Shown here: one piece after another, positions 43,425-51,687 of the stretch
Numbering within the stretch: the first letter of the stretch is position 1
Layout of the letters: each line of letters opens with the position of its first letter
Assembly: GCA_900757495.1 (NCBI GenBank)
Contig: CAAENX010000014.1
Span: forward strand, 62,001 to 126,000
Source: an uncultured Collinsella sp.
GTDB lineage: Bacteria > Actinomycetota > Coriobacteriia > Coriobacteriales > Coriobacteriaceae
Direction of reading: 5' to 3'
Length of the DNA stretch: 64,000 bases
Position numbers and translations under genes: made by a program
Notes under the pieces: model-generated
Told to the model about the DNA's origin: nothing
Seen by the model: the letters and a program-made list of their open reading frames with translations, nothing else
Databases searched by the model: none

Positions 43425-44831
43425 ATGGCCGGTAACATGCAGGACAACTTCGACGAGAACGGCAACCCCATCCGCTGTTCCTTCTGCGGAAAAGAGCAGG
43501 GTCAGGTTCGCCGCCTTGTTAAGGGCCCGACCAACATCTTTATCTGTGACGAGTGCGTCGCCGCCTGCTCCGAAATCCTTGAGGAGTCGCTGGCTTCGGA
43601 CTTTATGGACGCCGCCCGCAACGGCAAGCTGCCGGGCTTCCTCAACGACCACGGCCAGGCTGCGTCCCAGCCCGCCGTTGACCCCGAGACGGAGGGTTTT
43701 GAGCTCGAGGATGACCGTCAGGTCATCACGCACGTGCCGACGCCGCACGAGATCTATGACGAGCTTTCGGCCTATGTTATGGGTCAGGAGGACGCCAAGC
43801 GCGCCATGTCGGTGGCCGTGTACAACCACTACCGTCGCGTGATCGAGGGCGGTGCTGCGCTTTCGGCCTTTGACGACGGCTTGGACTCGCAGCTCGACGA
43901 CGATATGGACGAGGTGGAGCTCGCCAAGTCCAACATCTTGCTGCTCGGTCCCACCGGTACCGGTAAGACCCTGCTCGCCCAGACGCTCGCGCGCATCCTC
44001 GAGGTGCCGTTTGCCATCGCCGACGCCACCGCGCTCACCGAGGCCGGTTACGTGGGCGAGGACGTGGAGAACATCCTGCTCAAGCTCATTAATGCCGCCG
44101 ACGGCGATATTGAGCGCGCTCAGGTGGGCATTATCTACGTGGACGAGATTGACAAGATCGCCCGCAAGGCCGAGAACCTCTCCATCACCCGCGATGTCTC
44201 GGGTGAGGGCGTTCAGCAGGCGCTGCTTAAGATTCTTGAGGGCACGGTGGCAAGTGTTCCGCCCACCGGCGGCCGCAAGCATCCCCAGCAGGAGCTGCTG
44301 CAGATCGACACGACCAACATCCTGTTCATCTGCGGCGGTGCCTTTGTGGGCCTGGACAAGATTATCGCCGACCGCGTGGGCAACAAGGGCGTGGGCTTTA
44401 ACTCCGAGATTGCCGGCCCCACTTCGGTCGACGAGAACGACCTGCTGCGTCAGGTGCTCCCGCAGGACCTCAACGCCTTTGGTATGATCCCCGAGTTTGT
44501 GGGACGTACGCCCGTCGTCACCCAGACGCAGGCGCTCGACGAGGACGACCTGGTGTCGATCCTGACCGAGCCCAAGAACGCCGTGGTGCGTCAGTACCGC
44601 AAGATGTTCCAGCTCGAGGACGTTGAGCTTGAGTTTGAGGTCGCCGCCCTGCACGAGATCGCCCGCATGGCGCTTGCCCGCAAGACCGGCGCCCGCGGCC
44701 TGCGCTCCATCTGCGAGGACGTGCTGCAGCAGACGATGTTCGACCTCCCCAGCGAGGAGGGCGTCACCAAGGTCATCGTGACCGAAGCCTCCGTAAAGGG
44801 CGAAGAACAGCCCCAGCGCATCTACGGGTAA
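43425..44831 (+). CDS. clpX: ATP-dependent Clp protease ATPase subunit
   Basis: A 468-residue AAA+ unfoldase. The N-terminal zinc domain has C18, C21, C41 and C44 (CSFCGKEQ, CDECVAAC). Walker A is GPTGTGKT at residues 175-182 and Walker B is IIYVDEIDK; the GYVGEDVE pore loop is also present. It feeds unfolded substrates to ClpP. It is somewhat longer than E. coli ClpX because of an acidic insert at residues about 135-160. Confidence 0.96.
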   Translation: MAGNMQDNFDENGNPIRCSFCGKEQGQVRRLVKGPTNIFICDECVAACSEILEESLASDFMDAARNGKLPGFLNDHGQAASQPAVDPETEGFELEDDRQVITHVPTPHEIYDELSAYVMGQEDAKRAMSVAVYNHYRRVIEGGAALSAFDDGLDSQLDDDMDEVELAKSNILLLGPTGTGKTLLAQTLARILEVPFAIADATALTEAGYVGEDVENILLKLINAADGDIERAQVGIIYVDEIDKIARKAENLSITRDVSGEGVQQALLKILEGTVASVPPTGGRKHPQQELLQIDTTNILFICGGAFVGLDKIIADRVGNKGVGFNSEIAGPTSVDENDLLRQVLPQDLNAFGMIPEFVGRTPVVTQTQALDEDDLVSILTEPKNAVVRQYRKMFQLEDVELEFEVAALHEIARMALARKTGARGLRSICEDVLQQTMFDLPSEEGVTKVIVTEASVKGEEQPQRIYG

Positions 44832-44852
44832 ACCAGCCAAAAAGGTGCTTGC

Positions 44853-44893
44853 AAATAGCCTCTGACCATCCGCGGTCGGAGGCTATTTTATAT
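44853..44893 (+). terminator. Terminator after clpX
   Basis: AAATAGCCTC (44853-44862) pairs with GAGGCTATTT (44879-44888), with inner ACC/GGT, followed by TATATA. Confidence 0.8.
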
Positions 44894-44982
44894 ATACGCA
44901 ATAACCCCAACTACCTGTGTTATTCTGTGTGTTTGTTTAAGCCTCAGCGAAGTCATATCAGACTGAAGTAATCGATACCTAA

Positions 44983-45098
44983 GGGGAGGAATGTAGACCC
45001 GATTTTCGTAGATTCCGCACGAGCCGAAGACCACTTAATGTGGTCTTCGAGCGAGCCCAGGACCTGACCGAGCGAAAATCGGGCCTACATTCCTCCCC
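44983..45098 (+). promoter_or_regulatory. Large structured leader of valS
   Basis: Bases 44983-45008 pair with 45073-45098 over 26 positions with a single A-C mismatch (44997/45084). Inside lies a perfect 10 bp hairpin CGAAGACCAC/GTGGTCTTCG (45025-45049). The structure ends 20 bases before the valS ATG, and its left arm contains GGGGAGG. No T-box consensus is visible. It may be an attenuator or a translational control element. Confidence 0.7.
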
Positions 45099-45118
45099 GG
45101 CGGGATAGGGAGAGATAT

Positions 45119-47815
45119 ATGGAAGAGATGCCCAAGAACTATAATCCGTCGACCAACGAGCCGGCGATCCTGCAGAAGTGGCTCGATGGCGGCTACTACA
45201 AGCGCCGCGAGGGCGTGGGCGACTGCACCGTCACCATTCCGCCTCCCAACGTGACCGGCAAGCTCCATATGGGACACGCCACCGACGACTCCATCCAGGA
45301 TGCCATCATTCGCATGGCCCGCATGCGCGGCAAGTCTACGCGCTGGGTGCTCGGCACCGACCACGCCGGTATCGCCACGCAGACCAAGGTCGACAAAAAA
45401 CTCAAGAGCGAGGGCATCAGCCGCCTGGAGATTGGCCGCGACAAGTTTGTCGACGCCTGCTGGGACTGGACCCACGAGTACGGCGGCATCATCGTCGAGC
45501 AGATCAAGCGCATGGGCTGCTCCGTCGACTTTGACAACGAGCGCTTTACCATGGACGAGGACTACGCGCAGGCCGTGCGTAAGGTGTTCTGCGATTGGTA
45601 CCACGACGGTTTGATCTATCGCGGCAAGCGCATCGTCAACTGGTGCCCCAACTGCACCACCGCTATCTCGGACGACGAGGCCGAGTATAAGGACGAGAAG
45701 GGCCATCTGTGGCACCTGCGCTACCCGCTGACCGAGCCGGTCAACGGCCAGGACTACATCGTCGTCGCCACTACGCGCCCCGAGACCATGCTCGGCGACA
45801 CGGGCGTCGCCGTCTCCCCGAAGGACCCCGAGAAGGCCGCCTTTGTGGGTAAGACCGTTAAACTCCCCATCGTCGACCGCGAGATCCCCATCTTTGAGGA
45901 TTGGCATGTCGACGCCAACTTTGGCTCCGGCTTTGTCAAGGTCACCCCGGCCCACGACTCCAACGATTACGCCATGGGTCAGGCCCACAACCTGCCGCAG
46001 ATCAACATCTTCGACGAGCACGCGGTGGTCGTCGAGGGCTACGGCGAGTTTACCGGCATGAACCGCGACGAGTGCCGCGAGGCCGTCATCAAGTGGTTCG
46101 AGGAGCACGGCCTGCTCGATCACGTCGAGGACCTCGATCACTCCGTCATGCACTGCTACCGTTGCGACGCCGCGCTTGAGCCGTGGCTGTCTGAGCAGTG
46201 GTTCGTCGCCGTCGACAAACTCAAGGGGCCGGCGCTCGACGCCGTCAACTCCGGCAAGGTCACCTTCCATCCCGCGCGCTGGACGCAGACCTACACCACC
46301 TGGATGGAGAACCTCAAGGACTGGTGCATCAGCCGCCAGCTGTGGTGGGGGCACCGCATCCCCGTGTTCTACTGCGAGGACTGTGGCTGGGAGGACGCCC
46401 TTACCGAGGACACCGACGTGTGCCCCAAGTGCGGCGGCCATCACGTGCATCAGGACGAGAACGTGCTGGACACCTGGTTTAGCTCGCAGCTGTGGACCTT
46501 CGCCACGCAGGGCTGGCCGCAAAAGCCGGAGCTGCTCGAGGGCCATCACCCCACGACGGCGCTCGTCACCGCGCGCGACATCATCGCGCTGTGGGTCGCC
46601 CGCATGGTCATGAGCTCGCTGTACTTCTTGGACGAGGTGCCGTTTAAGGATGTCGTTATTTACCCGACAATCTTGGCCAAGGACGGCAGCCGCATGTCCA
46701 AGTCCAAGGGCAACGGCGTTGACCCCATGGACCTCATCGGCATGTACGGCGCCGACGCCATGCGCTTCAACCTGCTGACGCTCTGCACCAACAACCAGGA
46801 CGTCAAGTTCGACGCGAACATCGACAAGAAGACCAAGAAGCTCATCGATAGCCCGCGCACCGAGCAGGCCAAGTCGTTTGTGACCAAGATCTGGAACGCC
46901 AGCCGCTTCCTGCTTATGAACATGGAGGGCTACACGCCCGGCGAGCCCGTCGTGGAGACGCCTGCCGACGCGTGGATGTTCAGCCGCCTGGCCAAGGCCG
47001 TGAAGATGGTCACCGAGGGCATCGAGCAGTACACCTTTGGCGATATGGCCCGCGGCGTGCAGCAGTTCTTCTGGAACGAGGTCTGCGACTGGTACGTCGA
47101 GGTCACCAAGGCCCGCCTGAAGGGCGAGGGCCGACTGCAAGCGCAGCGCAACCTGATCTTTGTGCTCGACACCTCCATTCGCCTGATGCACCCGCTCATG
47201 CCGTTTGTCACCGAGGAGATCTGGGGCAACATGCCGGCGAGCGTGCTCGACCTGGATGCCGAGGGCAACGTGGATCGCGCCGAGGCACTCATGATCGCCA
47301 AGTGGCCCGAGCCCGCCGATTACGCCAAGTACGTGGACGAGGATGCCGAGCGCGCGTTTGAGCTGTGCCGCACCGTCGTCTCTGCCGCCCGCGCCACGCG
47401 TTCGCGCTATCGCTTAAGCCCCAAGGCCGAGCTCGACGTGGTCGTGCGCGCCGGTTCCGAGGACATCGAGAAGCTCGAGAGCCTGCGCTCGACCATCGAG
47501 CCGCTGGCCAACACCGCCTCGCTGGTTATGGGCACCGACGTTGAGAAGCCGGCTGCGAGCATCGCCGTGGTCGACAGCGGCGTCGAGGTCTTTGTGGTGC
47601 TCGAGGGCAAGGTTGACCTTTCGGCCGAGAAGGCACGCCTGGAGAAGGAGATCGCCGCGGCCCAGAAGGAGCTCGCCGGCTGCGAGAAGACGCTGGCCAA
47701 CGAGGGCTTTGTGGCTAAGGCCGCGCCCGCGGTGGTCCAGAAGAAGAGGGACCGTGCAGCTGAGCTCAAGGAGATCCTGGCGGCGCTGACTGCTCAGGTT
47801 GCTGACTTCTCGTAA
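45119..47815 (+). CDS. valS: Valyl-tRNA synthetase
   Basis: An 898-residue class I synthetase. The HIGH box is PNVTGKLHMGH (residues 43-53), the KMSKS box is SRMSKSKGN near residue 526, and the editing domain contains TTRPETMLGDTGVAV. The C-terminal coiled-coil (EKARLEKEIAAAQKELAG region) is the tRNA-binding arm of ValRS. Its long hairpin leader suggests regulated expression. Confidence 0.97.
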   Translation: MEEMPKNYNPSTNEPAILQKWLDGGYYKRREGVGDCTVTIPPPNVTGKLHMGHATDDSIQDAIIRMARMRGKSTRWVLGTDHAGIATQTKVDKKLKSEGISRLEIGRDKFVDACWDWTHEYGGIIVEQIKRMGCSVDFDNERFTMDEDYAQAVRKVFCDWYHDGLIYRGKRIVNWCPNCTTAISDDEAEYKDEKGHLWHLRYPLTEPVNGQDYIVVATTRPETMLGDTGVAVSPKDPEKAAFVGKTVKLPIVDREIPIFEDWHVDANFGSGFVKVTPAHDSNDYAMGQAHNLPQINIFDEHAVVVEGYGEFTGMNRDECREAVIKWFEEHGLLDHVEDLDHSVMHCYRCDAALEPWLSEQWFVAVDKLKGPALDAVNSGKVTFHPARWTQTYTTWMENLKDWCISRQLWWGHRIPVFYCEDCGWEDALTEDTDVCPKCGGHHVHQDENVLDTWFSSQLWTFATQGWPQKPELLEGHHPTTALVTARDIIALWVARMVMSSLYFLDEVPFKDVVIYPTILAKDGSRMSKSKGNGVDPMDLIGMYGADAMRFNLLTLCTNNQDVKFDANIDKKTKKLIDSPRTEQAKSFVTKIWNASRFLLMNMEGYTPGEPVVETPADAWMFSRLAKAVKMVTEGIEQYTFGDMARGVQQFFWNEVCDWYVEVTKARLKGEGRLQAQRNLIFVLDTSIRLMHPLMPFVTEEIWGNMPASVLDLDAEGNVDRAEALMIAKWPEPADYAKYVDEDAERAFELCRTVVSAARATRSRYRLSPKAELDVVVRAGSEDIEKLESLRSTIEPLANTASLVMGTDVEKPAASIAVVDSGVEVFVVLEGKVDLSAEKARLEKEIAAAQKELAGCEKTLANEGFVAKAAPAVVQKKRDRAAELKEILAALTAQVADFS

Positions 47816-47867
47816 GGTTTACTCGGGGGCGCGTCCCGACGCTTTGCTCGCTACTGCGAACACCTAT

Positions 47868-47890
47868 TCCGCCGTTCTAACGAACGGCGG
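47868..47890 (+). terminator. Hairpin after valS
   Basis: CCGCCGTTC and GAACGGCGG form a perfect 9 bp stem around TAAC at about 47868-47890; no U tract follows. Confidence 0.45.
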
Positions 47891-47905
47891 CTGGCTCGAC
47901 GCTGC

Positions 47906-48004
47906 AAACGCCTCTGATGGCCAATCTGCCGTTCAACTTCGGGCGCATGGGCATAAGCCCTATGCGCCCTTGTTTCACGGCACCTTGGCTCATCAGAGGC
48001 GTTT
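47906..48004 (+). ncRNA. Structured intergenic element, copy C
   Basis: Outer arms 47906-47919 and 47991-48004 are perfect 14 bp complements. GCCAA/TTGGC and TGCCGT/ACGGCA (47927-47932, 47977-47982) form the middle stems. The inner hairpin GGGCGCAT-GGGC-ATAA-GCCC-T-ATGCGCCC covers 47941-47969. The middle motifs TGCCGTTCAA and TTTCACGGCA are those of copy A. Confidence 0.6.
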
Positions 48005-48046
48005 TCGCTGACTATCCTCAACCTATACTGTTTTATTTTTCTATGA

Positions 48047-49405
48047 ATGGCGGTTCTGAAAATGCCTAAGCGTTCTGGCTTGTATACCGTTCCTTTTGAG
48101 TTTGATTTGCTTTCGTTTGGTGAGGCTGTGAGACTTGCTGCTGATACGGGGCGGATTTCTGGGGATGCTGGGCCTTTGCTCGAGACGGTTGTCGATATGC
48201 TCGATGAGTTGGGGCGTCCGGACGAGTATTTTGATTGCATTCAGGTTGCCGGTACCAATGGCAAGACTTCGACCACGCGTTTTTCGGCTGCCATCCTTCG
48301 TGGTGAGGGGTTAAAGACCGCGCTGTATACGTCGCCGCAGTTGGTGCGCTATCCCGAGCGCATGGAGGTCGATGGGCGCGTCGTGAGCGATGAGGCGTTT
48401 GCCCGTGGCGTTTCTGCTGCTGTTGAGTCGGGGCATCGCGTGAATGCTCGTCGTGTGGCGGCGGGGGAGCGCGCGTACACCATTACGCCGTTTGATCTGC
48501 TGACGGCTGCCGCACTGGTGGTTTTTGCCGAGGCTGCAGTGGACGTTGCCGTACTCGAGGTTGGCATGGGCGGCCGTTGGGACGCCACGAGTGCGACCGA
48601 TCCCGTCGCCGTTGCCATCACCGGCATCGGTCTCGACCACACGCGCATCCTGGGCGACACACTCGAGGCCATTGCGGGGGAGAAGGCTGCGGTCATCAAG
48701 CCTGGGCGTTTGGTTGTTTTGGGCGAGGGTACGCATGAGCCGAGCGTTCAGCGCGTGATGACTGCCCGTTGCCGTGAGTGCGGCGTTGTGCCGCTGGTGG
48801 TGAGCCACTCCACGACTAAGGTGCCGGCGCATGTGGGCGATACGGTGGAGTTTAGCTGCACCACGCCGCGTGCGATCTATACGTCGAATATGGTCAAGCC
48901 GGCGTATCAGCCGCAGAATGCTGCGTGCGCGATTATGCTGTGCGAGGGCTATCTGGGCCGCGAGCTCGACCATGAAAAGCTCGATGCTTCGCTTATGGGC
49001 TGCCCCACGCCGGGTCGCTTTGATGTGCTGGGAACCGACCCGCTCAAGCTAATCGATGCCTGCCATAACCCCCAGAGCTGCGATAACTTTGTGAGCGCGC
49101 TGGACGAGATCGATCCGTGTGTAGAGAATCGCCCCACGCTGCTGTGCGCCGCGCTGGCAGACAAGGATGTGGCGGGTATCGTCGACGTGCTGATCCCGGC
49201 CTTCCCGCGTGTAGTCGTAACGCAGACCGATTCCGATCGCGCCCTGCCGGCAGAGGAGCTCGCTGGTCTTGTGGACGCCGATAAGCTCGCAGGTGTGTAC
49301 CCTAGTGTATCCGAGGCTCTCGCCGCCTTCGATGCCGCGGGCGAGCCCTTCGTAGCCGCCGGCACCATCACCCTAGCCGGCGAAGTGGCGGGGCTGCTGC
49401 GTTAA
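48047..49405 (+). CDS. folC: Folylpolyglutamate synthase / dihydrofolate synthase
   Basis: A 452-residue Mur-ligase-family enzyme. The ATP loop is VAGTNGKTSTT, followed by TSPQLVRYPERMEVDG, VLEVGMGGRWDATSATDP and the C-terminal DACHNPQSCDNFV, all FolC blocks. It adds glutamate to dihydropteroate or folates. The first 60 codons use more A/T in the third position than the rest. Starts at 48047 and 48062 are both possible; no strong ribosome-binding site separates them. Confidence 0.93.
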   Translation: MAVLKMPKRSGLYTVPFEFDLLSFGEAVRLAADTGRISGDAGPLLETVVDMLDELGRPDEYFDCIQVAGTNGKTSTTRFSAAILRGEGLKTALYTSPQLVRYPERMEVDGRVVSDEAFARGVSAAVESGHRVNARRVAAGERAYTITPFDLLTAAALVVFAEAAVDVAVLEVGMGGRWDATSATDPVAVAITGIGLDHTRILGDTLEAIAGEKAAVIKPGRLVVLGEGTHEPSVQRVMTARCRECGVVPLVVSHSTTKVPAHVGDTVEFSCTTPRAIYTSNMVKPAYQPQNAACAIMLCEGYLGRELDHEKLDASLMGCPTPGRFDVLGTDPLKLIDACHNPQSCDNFVSALDEIDPCVENRPTLLCAALADKDVAGIVDVLIPAFPRVVVTQTDSDRALPAEELAGLVDADKLAGVYPSVSEALAAFDAAGEPFVAAGTITLAGEVAGLLR

Positions 49406-49729
49406 CCCCACCCGTGGGTAGTTAATTTGGGCTGCTCGCCAGGAAATGGGCCTATTTACTACGTTTAATCGACTGCCCTCGACCACGCCGAGACTTGTGA
49501 AATTAAAACCGCAGGTAGATGGCTTGCAGATTTTCAAAAAAGACCCGCATGGTCGACCCATGCGGGTTAAACGTAGTAGATAGCCCGTTTTCGTGGCGCA
49601 GCTCTAGGCTTTCAAATTGATCGACTTGGCCCCTTGGCAGTTGCGGTGAAATAGTTCCTGGATTTTGCCTACGTGGGCCCATCTGGGAACTATTCCACCG
49701 CAACTTATTGAGGGGCTATTGGGAAGGGG
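49406..49729 (+). repeat. Composite intergenic module, copy 1 (includes palindrome P4)
   Basis: A 324-base gap with no gene. An inverted pair 49443-49467 / 49568-49592 (about 20 of 25 matches) encloses the core GAAATTAAAACCGCAGGTA (49499-49517) and a perfect 10 bp stem ACCCGCATGG/CCATGCGGGT (49543-49567). Palindrome P4 follows: arms 49640-49659 and 49685-49704 with GTTCC inner arms. The same order of core and palindrome recurs at 50930-51226. Confidence 0.7.
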
Positions 49730-50818
49730 CTAGTCTAGGCGGACTGGATCGTGGGGGTAGGCGTTGAGAATCTCGACGCCGGACTCGGTCACCAGGGCCA
49801 GGTCCTCGATGCGGACGCCGGTGCGGCCGGGGAGGTAGATACCCGGCTCTATGGAGAACGTCATGCCCGGCTCGACAACCTGCTCGTTGACGAGCGAGAC
49901 GTCGCCCGGCTCGTGATCCTGCAGGCCGATCGAGTGACCCAGACGGTGCGTAAAGTACTTGCCGTAGCCCGCATCCTCAATAACGTCGCGTGCGGCGCGG
50001 TCCAGGTCGCACATGCGCACACCCGGTGCGATGAGCGCCTCGGCGGCCTCGTTGGCGCGGCTCACGATGTCGTAGATGCGTGCGGTCTCCTCGTCCGGCT
50101 CGCCCCAAAAGAACGTGCGCGTCATGTCCGAGCAGTAGTTGCGGCGACGTCCGCCTATGTCGAACAGCACCACATCGCCGCGCTTGAGTACGGTGTCGTC
50201 GGGCTCGTGATGCGGGTCTCCGGCGTTGGCGCCAAAGCTCACGATGGGCGGAAAGCTAAAGCCCTCGCAGCCGTGCTTGCGGTACAGGCCGAGCATCTGG
50301 TCGGCAATTTCGCGTTCCGTTACGCCCTCGTGGACGAGCTTGATGGCGTCGGCCATCACAGTGTCGTTGGCGGCCGAGGACGCGCGCATGAGCTCCTGCT
50401 CGGCTTCGTCCTTGTGGGTGCGTGCGGCGGTGACGGCAAAGTCGCCTAGGAAGAACTCGCTCGCGGCGTGACGATCCATAAGGGGCATCAAAAAGCCGGA
50501 ACGCATGACGGTGTCGATGCCGAGTGGCTTGGCAGGATTGATCTCGCGTGCGATGGCGTCGGTCGCGACGTCGGTGTCGGTGTGGTAGGCCACGCGGGCA
50601 TTATCGTACTCGGGCAGCTGATGCAGGGCGTTGACCAAGATCACGGGCTCGGCATCGCGCGCGAGCAGCACGCCACAAAAACGCTCGAACATATCGGCAT
50701 AAAAGCCGGTCAGATAGTAGATCGACCACGGGTCGTTCACGAGCAGCTGCGCGCCGAGGTGCTGAGCCTCGAGCGCATCGAGCACGCGCGCCACACGCTG
50801 GCCATCGATATGTGCCAT
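49730..50818 (-). CDS. M24 family Xaa-Pro aminopeptidase
   Basis: A 362-residue metallopeptidase of the PepP/PepQ type. The N-terminal half is a creatinase-like domain (NDPWSIYYLTGFYADMFER). The C-terminal pita-bread fold shows the metal-binding set: D in VVLFDIGGRRRNYCSD, second D of SDMTRTFFWG, H in THRLGHSIG, E in FSIEPGIYLPG and E in VRIEDLALV. It releases N-terminal residues linked to proline. It is flanked by two copies of one intergenic module. Confidence 0.92.
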   Translation of the reverse strand: MAHIDGQRVARVLDALEAQHLGAQLLVNDPWSIYYLTGFYADMFERFCGVLLARDAEPVILVNALHQLPEYDNARVAYHTDTDVATDAIAREINPAKPLGIDTVMRSGFLMPLMDRHAASEFFLGDFAVTAARTHKDEAEQELMRASSAANDTVMADAIKLVHEGVTEREIADQMLGLYRKHGCEGFSFPPIVSFGANAGDPHHEPDDTVLKRGDVVLFDIGGRRRNYCSDMTRTFFWGEPDEETARIYDIVSRANEAAEALIAPGVRMCDLDRAARDVIEDAGYGKYFTHRLGHSIGLQDHEPGDVSLVNEQVVEPGMTFSIEPGIYLPGRTGVRIEDLALVTESGVEILNAYPHDPVRLD

Positions 50819-51284
50819 ACATCGTCCTTTCGCTAGGTTGCCACCATGGTATCCCCAATGCCAGGGTAGTCAATTTGGGACGGGGCTATTTTGGCTGCGT
50901 CAAACATGCGGGCTGATAGGTAAAAGTTGTCAATATGGTCCCGTCCCAAATGGGCTGCTTTCAAAACTATGGCGGATTACGGGGCTGGACCTGTATTGCT
51001 TGACCATGGGAAAATCGCGAAATTAAAACCGCAGGTAAACGGCTTACCAAAAATCGACAATTGCCGGTATGGATGGGGGTCTCCGAATTAGCCCCGTAAT
51101 CCTGCATAGTTTTGAATTGGCACTAAAGTAGGCACAAGCTAAATACCGATCCCAAGGCAAGTTGCGGTGGAATAGTTCCTGGATACCAGGGTTTTGGCGG
51201 AAATCAGGAACTATTTCACCGCAATTGAGGAGGGGCGGGATGGATGGCGAGGTAGGTAAAAGAGCCCCGTCCCAAATTAGCTGC
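50819..51284 (+). repeat. Composite intergenic module, copy 2 (includes palindrome P5)
   Basis: A 466-base gap made of nested inverted repeats. AATTTGGGACGGGGCT (50872-50887) recurs inverted at 51263-51278. A 25-base pair 50962-50986 / 51090-51114 matches in 23 positions and encloses the core GAAATTAAAACCGCAGGTA (51019-51037), shared exactly with module copy 1. Palindrome P5 follows (51161-51180 / 51206-51225). No protein gene is visible. Confidence 0.75.
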
Positions 51285-51683
51285 TTAGGCTGGGTCGATG
51301 TCCATGCTGGCGATGAGGTCGGTACCGGTGTCTAGGAGGTTGGGGAGAACTACATCGCTCATGCGGATGGGGGCGTCGACGACCAGACCGCGGATGAGGT
51401 CCATGGCTTGGGCGTGGAGTGCCAGCGGGATGGCATTGGCCGTGCGCACGGGCAGCAGCGCCTCGTCACCGCCGGATACGGCCACGGTCGTGGTAAGCAC
51501 GCGCATGGGGCAGGTGAGCTCCTGATGCGCGAACGTATCGCCGCGCGGGCAGCTGTTGCCGACCACGGAGCGCACTTCTACCACGGCGCCGTCTGCGTCA
51601 CGCTCTACCTCCACGGTCAGGAGGCATTCGGATGGGCAGGTGGTGCAGTTGAACTGCAGCGTTTCAATCGCGTTTGTGCTCAT
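51285..51683 (-). CDS. DUF1667 protein linked to anaerobic glycerol-3-phosphate dehydrogenase
   Basis: A 132-residue protein with CTTCPSECLLTVEVE near the N-terminus and VVGNSCPRGDTFAHQELTCPMRVLTTTV, the conserved cysteine pattern of DUF1667, likely a metal or cluster-binding domain. The ATG at 51683 is 4 bases after the stop of the upstream oxidoreductase gene. It is the last of three genes that form a GlpABC-like set in many anaerobes; its exact task is not established. Confidence 0.82.
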   Translation of the reverse strand: MSTNAIETLQFNCTTCPSECLLTVEVERDADGAVVEVRSVVGNSCPRGDTFAHQELTCPMRVLTTTVAVSGGDEALLPVRTANAIPLALHAQAMDLIRGLVVDAPIRMSDVVLPNLLDTGTDLIASMDIDPA

Positions 51684-51687
51684 GACT

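Noticed and set aside
44983..45118. T-box riboswitch before valS
   Set aside because: No T-box consensus segment, specifier loop or antiterminator bulge could be placed; only a long stem is visible.
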